A stretch of 64,000 nucleotides of DNA, taken from NCBI GenBank assembly GCA_965146665.1, contig CBCTHE010000003.1, forward strand, positions 124,001-188,000, given 5' to 3'. The position numbers and the translations under genes are program-made. The DNA comes from Ructibacterium sp965146665. GTDB taxonomy: Bacteria; Bacillota; Clostridia; Monoglobales; Monoglobaceae. A model generated the notes under the pieces. The model saw only the letters and a program-made list of their open reading frames with translations. It was not told the origin of the DNA and searched no databases. This document shows, one piece after another, positions 25,304 to 32,749 of this stretch; positions within the stretch are counted from its first letter, which is position 1; the number at the start of each line of letters is the position of its first letter.

Positions 25304-26805
25304 GGTACTCCGTAAAATCTTGTGTAAGCGAAATTCGACAAAGCCAAGACTATGGCAGAGAAAACAGTGCATTGAGCGGGCTGAATCCTTGACCGTTTCA
25401 CTCCCCAGCGACCGGGACGGTATGCGCGGGGCCTGCGGCGTGAATGCCGTTCCGGCCGTTGGGGAATTCCACGGGAAGGACTCAGTCAGCAGCCCGTCCG
25501 GCGAACAGAATCTCCAACTGGCTGAGCACCAAATCCCAATTCTGGCACCGGGCGCGCCAATGCTTTTGGATGCGCTGGGCGGCAAGATAGAGCATTCTGC
25601 GCAGGGAATCGTCATTGGTAAAGCTGGGCTTGTTCTTGGTGATTTGCCGGAACTGGCGGTTGAGCCCCTCAATGATGTTCGTCGTGTATATGATTTTCCG
25701 AATCTCGGGCGGGTATTCATAAAACGTGCTCAGAACATCCCAGTTATCTTCCCAGCTTTTGACGCAGGATGGGTACTGCCTGCGCCACTTTTCTCCAAAC
25801 TGTAGCAGCTCGTTTTCCGCCTCATCCAGGGTCACGGCGGTATAGATTTTCTTCAAATCCGCAGTCACCTGCTTGACGTCCTTCCAGCTGACAAACCGGG
25901 TGGAGGAGCGGATTTGATGGACGATGCAGCGCTGCAAACGGCTCTGGGGGAACACCGCCTGGATAGCTTCCAGCATGCCGCAAAGGCCGTCCGTGCAGAA
26001 CAGATACACATCCATAACACCCCTGGATTTGAGGTCATTCAGCACGCTTAGCCAAAATTTGCTGCTCTCGTGCTCTCCTATCCACACGCCGAGAATATCC
26101 TTTCGCCCGTCCATGGTGATGCCCAGAACCACATAGGCGGCCTTCGTCACATACCGGTGGTCCTCCTTGACCCTGTAGTGGATGGCGTCCATGAAGATGA
26201 AGGGATACACCTTTTCCAGAGCCCGGTTCTGCCAGGCAGTCACCTCCGGCATGATTTTCTCTGTTATCTTGCTCACCAATTCCGGAGAGATGTCCACACC
26301 GTACAGCTCCTTGACCTGCTCAGCGATGTCCCTTTGGCTCATGCCGCAGGCGTACAGGGACAGTATTTTCTCCTCCATCCCGTCAGCGTTACGGCTGTAT
26401 TTGCCTATGATTTTCGGCTCGAAGCTGCCGTTCCGGTCCCGGGGAACCTTGATATCCACCTGGCCCAGCTGGGTCTTAACGGTCTTTTTTGAGTATCCGT
26501 TCCGGTAGTTCGGCGTCGTCTCCGATGCCTGTGCACGCTGGCAGCGCTCCCGCCCCAACTCCTCGTCCAGCTCCACCTCCATGGCTGTCTGGATGACGTC
26601 TCGGAACATCTCCTTCATCGCTTCCATTATCTCCGCCGTGCTGGCAAAGCTCTGGCTTTTCACGTACTCTTTCAGTAATTCCTGGGGTGTTGCGTTCATT
26701 TTTCTTCGACTCCTTCTGGTTTCGTTTCTTGTTTCAATTCTTGACTGAGTCGAAGTTTTTTATGCTGTATTTTTTTGTCGTTTACACGGATTTTTATGGG
26801 GTCTC
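25304..26805 (-). mobile_element. IS256-family insertion sequence (1,502 bp)
   Basis: The ends are imperfect inverted repeats: the left end begins GGTACTCCGTAAAATC and the right end, read inward, begins GAGACCCCATAAAAAT. About 20 of the first 30 positions match, including the shared GTGTAA-CGA block. It is flanked by the 8-bp repeat TTGAGATA and carries one transposase gene on the minus strand. The clean duplication, intact transposase and seamless rejoining of yolD indicate a recent insertion. Confidence 0.9.
25482..26699 (-). CDS. IS256-family transposase
   Basis: The 405-residue DDE transposase of the mutator type is full length and has no frameshift. The catalytic aspartates are in FMDAIHYRV near residue 168 and FCTDGLCG near residue 240. 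The catalytic glutamate is in IEGLNRQFR near residue 345. The ribosome site on the minus strand is GGAGTCG. The same strand as yolD is used, so the IS lies in the direction of the host operon. Confidence 0.95.
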   Translation of the reverse strand: MNATPQELLKEYVKSQSFASTAEIMEAMKEMFRDVIQTAMEVELDEELGRERCQRAQASETTPNYRNGYSKKTVKTQLGQVDIKVPRDRNGSFEPKIIGKYSRNADGMEEKILSLYACGMSQRDIAEQVKELYGVDISPELVSKITEKIMPEVTAWQNRALEKVYPFIFMDAIHYRVKEDHRYVTKAAYVVLGITMDGRKDILGVWIGEHESSKFWLSVLNDLKSRGVMDVYLFCTDGLCGMLEAIQAVFPQSRLQRCIVHQIRSSTRFVSWKDVKQVTADLKKIYTAVTLDEAENELLQFGEKWRRQYPSCVKSWEDNWDVLSTFYEYPPEIRKIIYTTNIIEGLNRQFRQITKNKPSFTNDDSLRRMLYLAAQRIQKHWRARCQNWDLVLSQLEILFAGRAAD

Positions 26806-26865
26806 TTGAGATACATGATGCTTATGGTCTATGATGTCCGAATACTCTGTTCTCCCGTTACTCAT
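26806..26865 (-). pseudogene. yolD: yolD, 5' part (20 codons)
   Basis: The minus strand reads MSNGRTEYSDIIDHKHHVSQ from the ATG at 26865 and then enters the insertion element. A GGTGGGA ribosome site precedes it and it begins 16 bases after the polymerase stop. The last 8 bases are the target duplication. It continues in frame in the fragment that ends at 24912. Confidence 0.9.
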
Positions 26866-26881
26866 AGTTGTCCCACCTTTT

Positions 26882-28408
26882 CTAAGCCTTGTGACCGCCA
26901 ATCTGCTTGTTGCGTTCCATAGCGGTTGCGCCCTCGTGCATATTGAGACCTTTTACGATGGCATTCTTGCCAAACTTGTCTCTGATGCCAATAAGGGCTT
27001 TCTGAATCTTTAGTTCCCGATCACGCTCTTCCTGTTCTGCTTTTCTCTGCTGCTCCAGAGCCGAATAGTCGGTAAACAAGTCGAGCTGCTCTGCGACCGG
27101 TTCATAGGGTGTTGCTTCGCACTCAGGGATCAGATGCGTCACAGCAAGGGTAAACCGGCGAACCAGAAGATTTCTGTCGGCAATGCTGTCGTAGAGAGTA
27201 GCAACCGCCGCCATAATTTTGGCTGTCGATGAAGTCTGCAATCCCAAGTTCATAGAGCCATGTGCAGCTTTTGGTACTTGCCGCCCATAGTGGTCGGTAG
27301 TGATTGCTCCTTTATATTTAACAGCCCGCTTGGGGTCGGTCAGGTTTTCAATATCGTATCCTACATCAAGGACAACCTGATCGGTAAAAAGACCGGCACG
27401 AACCAAATCCATAGAGAGCATATCAGCCATTTCAAGGATGATGATTCTGCCTTCATCAAATGTGTATGGGCGGGAAAGCACTTGACCGGAGCTGAGGCTC
27501 TTTGACTCCGGCTTATATGCCTTGCAGTCGGCAATTTCGGTCGGCTCCCAACCCCACGCATGGTCTATCAACAGCTCCGCATTTACGCCGAACAGTTTAT
27601 AGAGGAGATCTTCATTATAATAATCAGTATCCTTACCTTCGGAACAGCGAGCAATATCGCCCATCGTGAACAAGCCGTTTTGCTCCAGCTTCCTTGCAAT
27701 GCCCCTACCAACTCTCCAGAAGTCAGTAAGCGGCTTATGTGTCCAGAGCTTTTCCCGATAAGTCATTTCATTCAGCTCGGCAATACGAACTCCGTCCTTG
27801 TCGGCTGGGATATGCTTTGCAACAATGTCCATCGCTATTTTGGCAAGATACATATTCGAGCCGATTCCAGCGGTGGCGGTGATTCGGGTCTCTTTCAAGA
27901 CCTCTTGAATCAGCATCATAGCAAAGTCATGAGCAGTCATGTTATAAGTGGAGAGGTAAGGCGTGGCATCAATGAAAACCTCGTCGATTGAATAGACAAG
28001 AATATCGTCAAAGGAGACATAGCGCATGTAAATCCCCACGATGTCTTTGCTATACTCCATATAGTAAGCCATTCGTGGTGGTGCTACGACGAGATCAAGT
28101 TCTAATGATGGATCTTTTTTTAGTTCTGAAGCAAAGACAGATTTGCCCTTGAACTGGTGTTCGGGGGCTTTTCGTTGCCTCTCTCTGTTGACTTCCTTTA
28201 TGCGCTGTTTTGCCTCAAATAGCCTTGCTCGACCGGATATGCCATGCGCTTTTAGGGCAGGGGAGACCGCAAGGCAGATGGTTTTATCTGTTCTGCTCTC
28301 GTCTGCCACAACAAGATTGGCGTCCAACGGGTCAAGACCACGCTCGGCACATTCCACGCTGGCATAAAAACTTTTGAGGTCGATGGCGATATAGGTTTTC
28401 TCTTTCAT
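26882..28408 (-). CDS. Y-family translesion DNA polymerase (UmuC/ImpB type)
   Basis: The 508-residue polymerase has the Y-family motifs: YIAIDLKSFYASVEC at residue 5 (first metal-binding Asp) and YSIDEVFID near residue 130 (catalytic Asp-Glu). A helix-hairpin-helix and little-finger part follow. It is the type paired with YolD-like proteins in Bacillus phages and ICEs. I choose the ATG at 28408, 7 bases after GGAGG on the minus strand. It lies in a leftward operon: XRE, ImmA, zinc ribbon, polymerase, yolD. Confidence 0.93.
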   Translation of the reverse strand: MKEKTYIAIDLKSFYASVECAERGLDPLDANLVVADESRTDKTICLAVSPALKAHGISGRARLFEAKQRIKEVNRERQRKAPEHQFKGKSVFASELKKDPSLELDLVVAPPRMAYYMEYSKDIVGIYMRYVSFDDILVYSIDEVFIDATPYLSTYNMTAHDFAMMLIQEVLKETRITATAGIGSNMYLAKIAMDIVAKHIPADKDGVRIAELNEMTYREKLWTHKPLTDFWRVGRGIARKLEQNGLFTMGDIARCSEGKDTDYYNEDLLYKLFGVNAELLIDHAWGWEPTEIADCKAYKPESKSLSSGQVLSRPYTFDEGRIIILEMADMLSMDLVRAGLFTDQVVLDVGYDIENLTDPKRAVKYKGAITTDHYGRQVPKAAHGSMNLGLQTSSTAKIMAAVATLYDSIADRNLLVRRFTLAVTHLIPECEATPYEPVAEQLDLFTDYSALEQQRKAEQEERDRELKIQKALIGIRDKFGKNAIVKGLNMHEGATAMERNKQIGGHKA

Positions 28409-28438
28409 GCGCACCTCCAAAGGTAGAGGAGACAAGCC

Positions 28439-28603
28439 TTACTTATCGTCCCAGCTTTCATCGACATAACGCTGGAACTCCTCAATTTCTGCTTCGGTGG
28501 CAGGTCGAATATCAGGCTTGCCGCAGTCAGGGCAACTTTCGACCATGCCTTCTCGCTTGAATGTAAAATGGCAGTTCGTGCAGTGATAAATCGGCATACC
28601 CAT
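28439..28603 (-). CDS. 54-residue zinc-ribbon protein
   Basis: The minus strand encodes a short protein starting MGMPIYHCTNCHFTFKREGM, with two CxxC pairs (CTNC at 8-11, CPDC at 24-27) that form a zinc ribbon, and an acidic tail ending RYVDESWDDK. It fills the gap between the ImmA protease and the polymerase genes and nearly abuts both. A similar zinc ribbon follows the second ImmA-like gene at 30773. Confidence 0.75.
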   Translation of the reverse strand: MGMPIYHCTNCHFTFKREGMVESCPDCGKPDIRPATEAEIEEFQRYVDESWDDK

Positions 28604-28609
28604 TCACCC

Positions 28610-29134
28610 CTATCGGTTATATTTCAGAAAATCGTTATTGTGTTCTTGCGGACGGAGCCGGTAGCCCTGCGATATAAGCGTGTCCGCCTTGAGAGCTACA
28701 AGGTTTACATCGGAGTGCATAGTTCTGGCGATCTGCTGCACATCGTAGCCCTGCTCTGCAAGCTCCAAGAAATCATCATCTGGGAGAGCAATTTGTGTGG
28801 CAAAGATATTTGCCTCGTACTCCATTCGGCTGTCCCGAATATCAAAAATATTAAACTCCTTGAAGCCGCCGACCTTGGTGGCTTCGTCTCTATGTAGGCT
28901 GTCGTGTCCAAGCTCGTGGAGCAGGACGATGTTCTCCATCACAGGTGGTAGATCTTCTTTAATAAACATGAAGCGGTTTCGCATGATGACCTTATATGCA
29001 CCCCGCTGGGCGTTGAATGGGCAATACATAATCTCTATGCCAAGTTCATTGGCAATCTTGTGGGGATCACGAGTCCCACACATTTTGACAATTTGATTTG
29101 CCTTATGGACGATCTCAGATGTAGAGGCGTACAA
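28610..29134 (-). CDS. ImmA/IrrE-family metalloprotease
   Basis: The 174-residue zinc protease has the HELGHDSLH motif near residue 73 and the third ligand in EYEANIFA near residue 105. In ICEBs1, ImmA cleaves the XRE repressor ImmR after DNA damage. The neighbour upstream here is also an XRE repressor, so the same logic is likely: cleavage would switch on the polymerase module and perhaps the recombination module. Confidence 0.9.
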   Translation of the reverse strand: MYASTSEIVHKANQIVKMCGTRDPHKIANELGIEIMYCPFNAQRGAYKVIMRNRFMFIKEDLPPVMENIVLLHELGHDSLHRDEATKVGGFKEFNIFDIRDSRMEYEANIFATQIALPDDDFLELAEQGYDVQQIARTMHSDVNLVALKADTLISQGYRLRPQEHNNDFLKYNR

Positions 29135-29194
29135 TGACCCTCACCCCTTTCCTCTCGGAATATTGTATCAAGGGTGAAGTCCGTTAAAGAGGAC

Positions 29195-29599
29195 TCAGCC
29201 TTGTGACTTGTAACTGTTGGGCGTGAACTTCTTGTTCTTCTCTTTTGCAATCCAGTAGGCATCTGAGATGGCTTTCATCATCACATCCATATCCTCTTCT
29301 GCCATCTCACCGCCGGCAAACAGTCCAGTTACTTCTGCCATAAGCTGTTCCGCCTGTTTTGCGCCTCTGGAGCCGTACTTCTCACTTGCTTCGGCTATAA
29401 GCGTTCCATCTTCACCAAGAATATCATAAACCGAGACATCCAGTGCGGTTGCCAGCTTCTTAGCGTTGTCAAACTGCGGACGGCTACTCTTTTCATAGTT
29501 TTGGATCATACGGGTAGAAAGCCCTGAGAGCTTGGCAAGCTGCTCCTGCGTCAATCCCTTTTTTTCTCTGATCTCTTTGAGCCGCTCATTGAATTTCAT
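29195..29599 (-). CDS. XRE-family repressor (ImmR-like)
   Basis: The 134-residue protein has a strong helix-turn-helix (residues 8-60, GLTQEQLAKLSGLSTRMIQNYE) and a helical C-terminal part. AAGGAG precedes its ATG. It is the first gene of the leftward operon and the natural candidate to bind the four CACGAA-type palindromes at 29639-29754. Its partner protease is encoded next. Confidence 0.92.
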   Translation of the reverse strand: MKFNERLKEIREKKGLTQEQLAKLSGLSTRMIQNYEKSSRPQFDNAKKLATALDVSVYDILGEDGTLIAEASEKYGSRGAKQAEQLMAEVTGLFAGGEMAEEDMDVMMKAISDAYWIAKEKNKKFTPNSYKSQG

Positions 29600-29638
29600 A
29601 TTGATTCTCCTTCAACTATGTTTGTGCCTAACCAGTGA

Positions 29639-29756
29639 CACGAAACTGACTTCGCAAAAAACCTGTTGACACGAAATCGGCTTCGTGCTATAATCTGCTC
29701 ATAACACGAAATCAACTTCGTGTTTACATCATACATTACGAATAGGACTTCGTCAA
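29639..29756. promoter_or_regulatory. face-to-face promoters with four operator palindromes
   Basis: Four related 18-bp sites lie at 29639-29656, 29670-29687, 29705-29722 and 29737-29754. The best are CACGAAATCGGCTTCGTG and CACGAAATCAACTTCGTG. The rightward promoter is perfect (TTGACA 29666-29671, 17 bases, TATAAT 29689-29694) and has the second site in its spacer. The leftward promoter (TTGACG 29756-29751, 17 bases, TATGAT 29733-29728) has the fourth site in its spacer. The predicted transcripts start about 20 bases apart and run toward each other. Confidence 0.88.
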
Positions 29757-29794
29757 GCCCTTTTTTGAGATTTTTGGCGAAATGAGGTGTTGAG

Positions 29795-30040
29795 ATGGGC
29801 AGAAGGAAGGTCTATGTGACAGTAAATGCTGAACACAAGCCAGATGGCTCGTGCTTGCCGAAAACAATACGAATGGCTGACGAGGAAGAGTTTGAGATCG
29901 ACAAGGTGATTCAAGTCTGTAAAGCTGCTTCTGAGGTTGGCGGTCGTGGGATTCGTTATACCATTAGAATAGGACGCAGCGAAACGCATCTTTTTGATGA
30001 GCAGAATGGACGCTGGTTTGTAGAAGCGAAGTTTGGCTAA
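29795..30040 (+). CDS. small unknown protein, first gene of the rightward operon
   Basis: This 81-residue soluble protein (MGRRKVYVTVNAEHKPDG onward) is predicted beta-rich and belongs to no family I recognise. It is the first gene under the rightward promoter, about 95 bases after its start, with a GAGGTG ribosome site. By position it could be the counterpart of a Cro-like or anti-repressor gene, but it shows no helix-turn-helix. Confidence 0.6.
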   Translation: MGRRKVYVTVNAEHKPDGSCLPKTIRMADEEEFEIDKVIQVCKAASEVGGRGIRYTIRIGRSETHLFDEQNGRWFVEAKFG

Positions 30041-30051
30041 AGGAGGAAAAA

Positions 30052-30771
30052 TTGAAAAGATTGTCTCGCAGAGACCTTGAGGCTATCGCAGATCGGGTTA
30101 TCAGAGCATACATGAAGTTGCCGGAGATTGCGAATCGACCGGTTTACCGGATATATCCTGAAATACTTGCAGAGAAGCTGCTTGGTCTGAAAATCGACTA
30201 TCAGCACCTTTCCATAGATGGCTCTATCCTCGGATTAACTTCCTATGGAAAGATAGGGATAGAATTGCCGGGGTTTGATAATTCCGGTGAGGTCTATCTC
30301 CTTGATGGAAAGACTGTTTTGATTGAAAGTGATTTGCGGGAAGGTATAGAGCAAAATGGGCGGAGGAACTTTACCATTATGCACGAGACAAGCCATCAGG
30401 TCTTGAAGATGCTTTTCCCACAGGATTACGGCGTAAAGCCGCATGAGAAGCCGATCCACTGCTGTAAGGCGAACACAGCACGAAGAAAGCCCATTGAAGA
30501 TTGGGAAGAATGGCAGAGTAATGCTCTGGCTGCTGTTATGCTCCTTCCAAGGGGTCTTGTCGAGCAGGCTATGAGACTGTTTGATGTGCAGGGAGGAATA
30601 CGAATGCTTAACAAAGTTTTTGCCAGAGATGATTACGACCGGTTTGTTGGAATGACGGAACTGTTGGGGTGTTCCAAGACTGCATTGGCGATCCGCATGA
30701 AGCAGCTTGGCTACATCGGAGAGGATTACCTCGACAATCCATACCGTCTGTTAGATGTGGAGGAATATTAG
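30052..30771 (+). CDS. second ImmA/IrrE-like metalloprotease
   Basis: The 239-residue protein has the zinc motif HETSH near residue 110 and a downstream WQSNALAAVMLLPRG segment that supplies the third ligand region, as in the ImmA/IrrE clan. It is longer than the ImmA at 28610 and only distantly similar. It starts with TTG 6 bases after AGGAGG. Two such proteases on opposite arms of one switch suggest separate targets. Confidence 0.83.
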   Translation: MKRLSRRDLEAIADRVIRAYMKLPEIANRPVYRIYPEILAEKLLGLKIDYQHLSIDGSILGLTSYGKIGIELPGFDNSGEVYLLDGKTVLIESDLREGIEQNGRRNFTIMHETSHQVLKMLFPQDYGVKPHEKPIHCCKANTARRKPIEDWEEWQSNALAAVMLLPRGLVEQAMRLFDVQGGIRMLNKVFARDDYDRFVGMTELLGCSKTALAIRMKQLGYIGEDYLDNPYRLLDVEEY

Positions 30772-30772
30772 A

Positions 30773-31009
30773 ATGCCAAAGATGAATGTTCAACAGATAA
30801 ACCCAGAGCGTTATGCTCAGGTGAAAGCAGCACAGGATTCGCTGCGGAGACAATGCAGCGGAATGATGAAGATGGTTAGGCTCTGTCCGTACTGCGACCA
30901 CAGAGTAGAAAATGTCGCAAGAGGGGAGCATGGCTATACATTTGCAAAATGCTCAAACTGCGGAGAGGAGGTGGTGTTCCCACCAGTGTCCTTTAGAAGA
31001 TCCAGTTAA
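30773..31009 (+). CDS. zinc-ribbon protein after the second ImmA
   Basis: The 78-residue protein has two CxxC pairs (CPYC near residue 38, CSNC near residue 60) forming a zinc ribbon behind a helical, basic front. It starts 1 base after the protease stop, so it is translationally coupled. The front half resembles nothing I know; a DNA- or protein-binding adaptor role is possible. Confidence 0.72.
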   Translation: MPKMNVQQINPERYAQVKAAQDSLRRQCSGMMKMVRLCPYCDHRVENVARGEHGYTFAKCSNCGEEVVFPPVSFRRSS

Positions 31010-31057
31010 GACAGAAAACCAAGCAAGAACAACAAAATAATCTAAAGCAAGATTTGT

Positions 31058-31210
31058 GCTACGGAGCCGCTTGATGCGTTGACTTCCAAATGCCACTTGA
31101 CTATGACTTGCTCCAAAGGGAGTAGTCTGTCAGTGTGGCGTCAGTCAACGGGTCAGGTGGCTTTTTGTGTTCTCGTTTCATCGGCTTCGGGAAAGGAAAC
31201 CGATGAAACG
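31058..31210 (+). promoter_or_regulatory. leader with terminator and start-codon hairpin
   Basis: The gap before the sigma-like gene holds a possible attenuator. GCCACTTGAC (31092-31101) pairs with GTCAGGTGGC (31152-31161, one G-U pair), directly followed by TTTTT. The left arm lies inside an 11-codon frame (ATG 31090 to TAG 31125, MPLDYDLLQRE). A two-codon frame ATG-CGT-TGA at 31073 has a GGAG 6 bases ahead. Then CGTTTCATCGG (31174-31184) and CCGATGAAACG (31200-31210) form an 11-bp stem. That stem buries the ATG of the next gene and puts its ribosome site in the loop. Confidence 0.6.
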
Positions 31211-31769
31211 GACAACCATTTTGATTTACAAGGACATTACAGCACCGAAGAGAGGACTGAAACAGGCAACGCAGGAGGAATGGAGCGCAATCATGCGAGC
31301 CAACAAGGGATTGCCAATGTGTGAGCGCCGTTGCTTTATTGAGGACAGCTTTGAGGACTGCGGGATAATCGACCGCATGTTTATCGAGGTATCCTATGAG
31401 GCGTACATGGAATGGCATAGAGAAGATGCACTACGAGATATAAACAGAAAGCGCAAGGGTGAGTGTCAGTTTCTCTCCATTGACTGTCCGCTTAAGGGAT
31501 ATGAAGGGGAGACGCTAATGGACACTTTAGTAGGTAGCGATGACCTTGAGGCGAGTGTCGTTGATGAAATGCTGCTTGAGAAGCTACGGGAGCAGCTTGC
31601 CAGTTGGAAACCTTGGGCGGTGGAGCTGCTTGATTTTTACCTCGATGGTAATAAGAAGAGCAGCGCAAAGGTTCTCGGTGAAAAGTACGGTATCTCAGCA
31701 ATGGCTATGTCAAAGCGTAAAAAGCTGCTCGATGAGTTTATAAAAAATTTCTTTACAGAACAGGTTTAA
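31203..31769 (+). CDS. sigma-factor-like ICE regulator
   Basis: The 188-residue protein has the layout of the sigma-70-like proteins of Clostridia ICEs: a region with EVSYEAYMEWHREDALRDI near residue 60, then a linker, then a region-4-like helix-turn-helix (KVLGEKYGISAMAMSKRKKLL near residue 162). It probably activates or modulates ICE genes such as xis and int. The ATG at 31203 is the only start with a ribosome site (GGGAAAGG), and that site sits in a hairpin loop. Confidence 0.72.
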   Translation: MKRTTILIYKDITAPKRGLKQATQEEWSAIMRANKGLPMCERRCFIEDSFEDCGIIDRMFIEVSYEAYMEWHREDALRDINRKRKGECQFLSIDCPLKGYEGETLMDTLVGSDDLEASVVDEMLLEKLREQLASWKPWAVELLDFYLDGNKKSSAKVLGEKYGISAMAMSKRKKLLDEFIKNFFTEQV

Positions 31770-31793
31770 TTTTTCGCCCTTTTTTTGCTGTTG

Positions 31794-31817
31794 TGGATTG
31801 GAGGGAGACCTCCAATC
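31794..31817 (+). promoter_or_regulatory. hairpin in the mazF-xis leader
   Basis: GGATTGGAGG and CCTCCAATCC are perfectly complementary over 10 bp with the loop GAGA; flanking GTTG and CAAC extend the stem. It follows a T-rich tract and lies 20 bases ahead of the GTG start of the toxin gene. It could limit translation or mark the end of the sigma-gene mRNA. Confidence 0.55.
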
Positions 31818-31837
31818 CAACAACGGAGGGTCAGAAA

Positions 31838-32437
31838 GTGGACGAAACCAAGAACATCAGGGAAACTATCCGCAGAGGGGATATTTTCTATGCCGACTTA
31901 TCTGGAACGGTAGGCTCAGAGCAGGGTGGTGTCCGTCCTGTACTTGTCATTCAGAATGACATTGGGAATCGGAGCAGCAACACGATCATTGCAGCCGCTA
32001 TTACGAGTAAGGTAAAACGGCTGGATATGCCAACACATTCCAAATTGGGAAAGCGGTTTGGATTGGCAGAAGATTCAATCGTGCTTCTTGAGCAGATCCG
32101 CACCATTGATAAAAGCCGCCTCTCGCAATATGTTGGAAGCGTCGATTCACTCACAATGAGAGATGTCGATAGGGCGCTTTCGATAAGTGTAGGGAGCTAT
32201 CCCATACCTGCAAAGCGGGGTGGCGTGAATAAGAAAGAGAAAGATCAGGCAGTACCTATCTGGCTCAAGTCGAACCTCACGCTTGAAGAAGCCGCAGCTT
32301 ATACAGGAATTGGAGTGGGTAAGCTCAGGGCGCTGTCTGATGATGAAGCCTGCGAGTTTGTGTTATGGGTAGGTACAAAGAGGTTGCTGAAACGAAAGAA
32401 ACTCGATGAGTACCTTGAAAAAGCATATTCAGTGTGA
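31838..32437 (+). CDS. MazF/PemK-type toxin fused to an Xis-like domain
   Basis: The 199-residue protein starts with a MazF fold (RRGDIFYADLSGTVGSEQGG, then RPVLVIQND and the conserved TSK near residue 55). Residues about 140-199 are a Tn916 Xis-like winged helix (LTLEEAAAYTGIGVGKLRAL, ending VGTKRLLKRKKLDEYLEKA). That part closely matches the stand-alone Xis encoded next. I start at GTG 31838 because GGAGGG lies 7 bases ahead. No MazE-like antitoxin gene is visible. The toxin part may be a ribonuclease guided or silenced by the Xis part. Confidence 0.8.
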   Translation: MDETKNIRETIRRGDIFYADLSGTVGSEQGGVRPVLVIQNDIGNRSSNTIIAAAITSKVKRLDMPTHSKLGKRFGLAEDSIVLLEQIRTIDKSRLSQYVGSVDSLTMRDVDRALSISVGSYPIPAKRGGVNKKEKDQAVPIWLKSNLTLEEAAAYTGIGVGKLRALSDDEACEFVLWVGTKRLLKRKKLDEYLEKAYSV

Positions 32438-32441
32438 GAGC

Positions 32442-32474
32442 GCAAGGATGCGATTTTCTCAATCGCATCTTTGC
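32442..32474 (+). terminator. hairpin between mazF-xis and xis
   Basis: GCAAGGATGCGATT and AATCGCATCTTTGC pair over 14 bp (one G-U) around a TTCTC loop, 5 bases after the toxin stop. The following T-run is weak, so it may be an attenuator ahead of xis. Confidence 0.5.
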
Positions 32475-32535
32475 CTTTCAGCAGGGGTAAGGTGTATCTT
32501 GGTGGCACATCAAAGAACAGGAGGGTGCTATCGAG

Positions 32536-32739
32536 ATGGCAAAGAAGGTTGAAGTTCCCGTCTGGGAAAGATTCACTATTACGATTGAGGAGGCAGCTCA
32601 GTATTTTGGTATAGGCACATCCAAGTTAAGAGAGCTATCCAACGAGGATAACTGCCCATTTGTGCTGTGGGTAGGCAGCAAACGCTTGATAAAGCGCCAG
32701 AAGTTAGAGGAATATCTGTTAGGTCTAAAATCAATTTAG
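32536..32739 (+). CDS. xis: Tn916-type excisionase
   Basis: The 67-residue protein is a small winged-helix Xis (ITIEEAAQYFGIGTSKLREL, ending VGSKRLIKRQKLEEYLLGL). It sits 10 bases ahead of the integrase, the classic Tn916 order. Xis bends DNA at the ICE ends and steers the integrase towards excision. GGAGGGTG serves as ribosome site. Confidence 0.93.
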   Translation: MAKKVEVPVWERFTITIEEAAQYFGIGTSKLRELSNEDNCPFVLWVGSKRLIKRQKLEEYLLGLKSI

Positions 32740-32749
32740 GAGGGGTACT

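Noticed and set aside
31203..31769. Classical ECF sigma factor
   Set aside because: Only a region-4-like helix-turn-helix is convincing; region 2 is not recognisable, so I call it sigma-like only.
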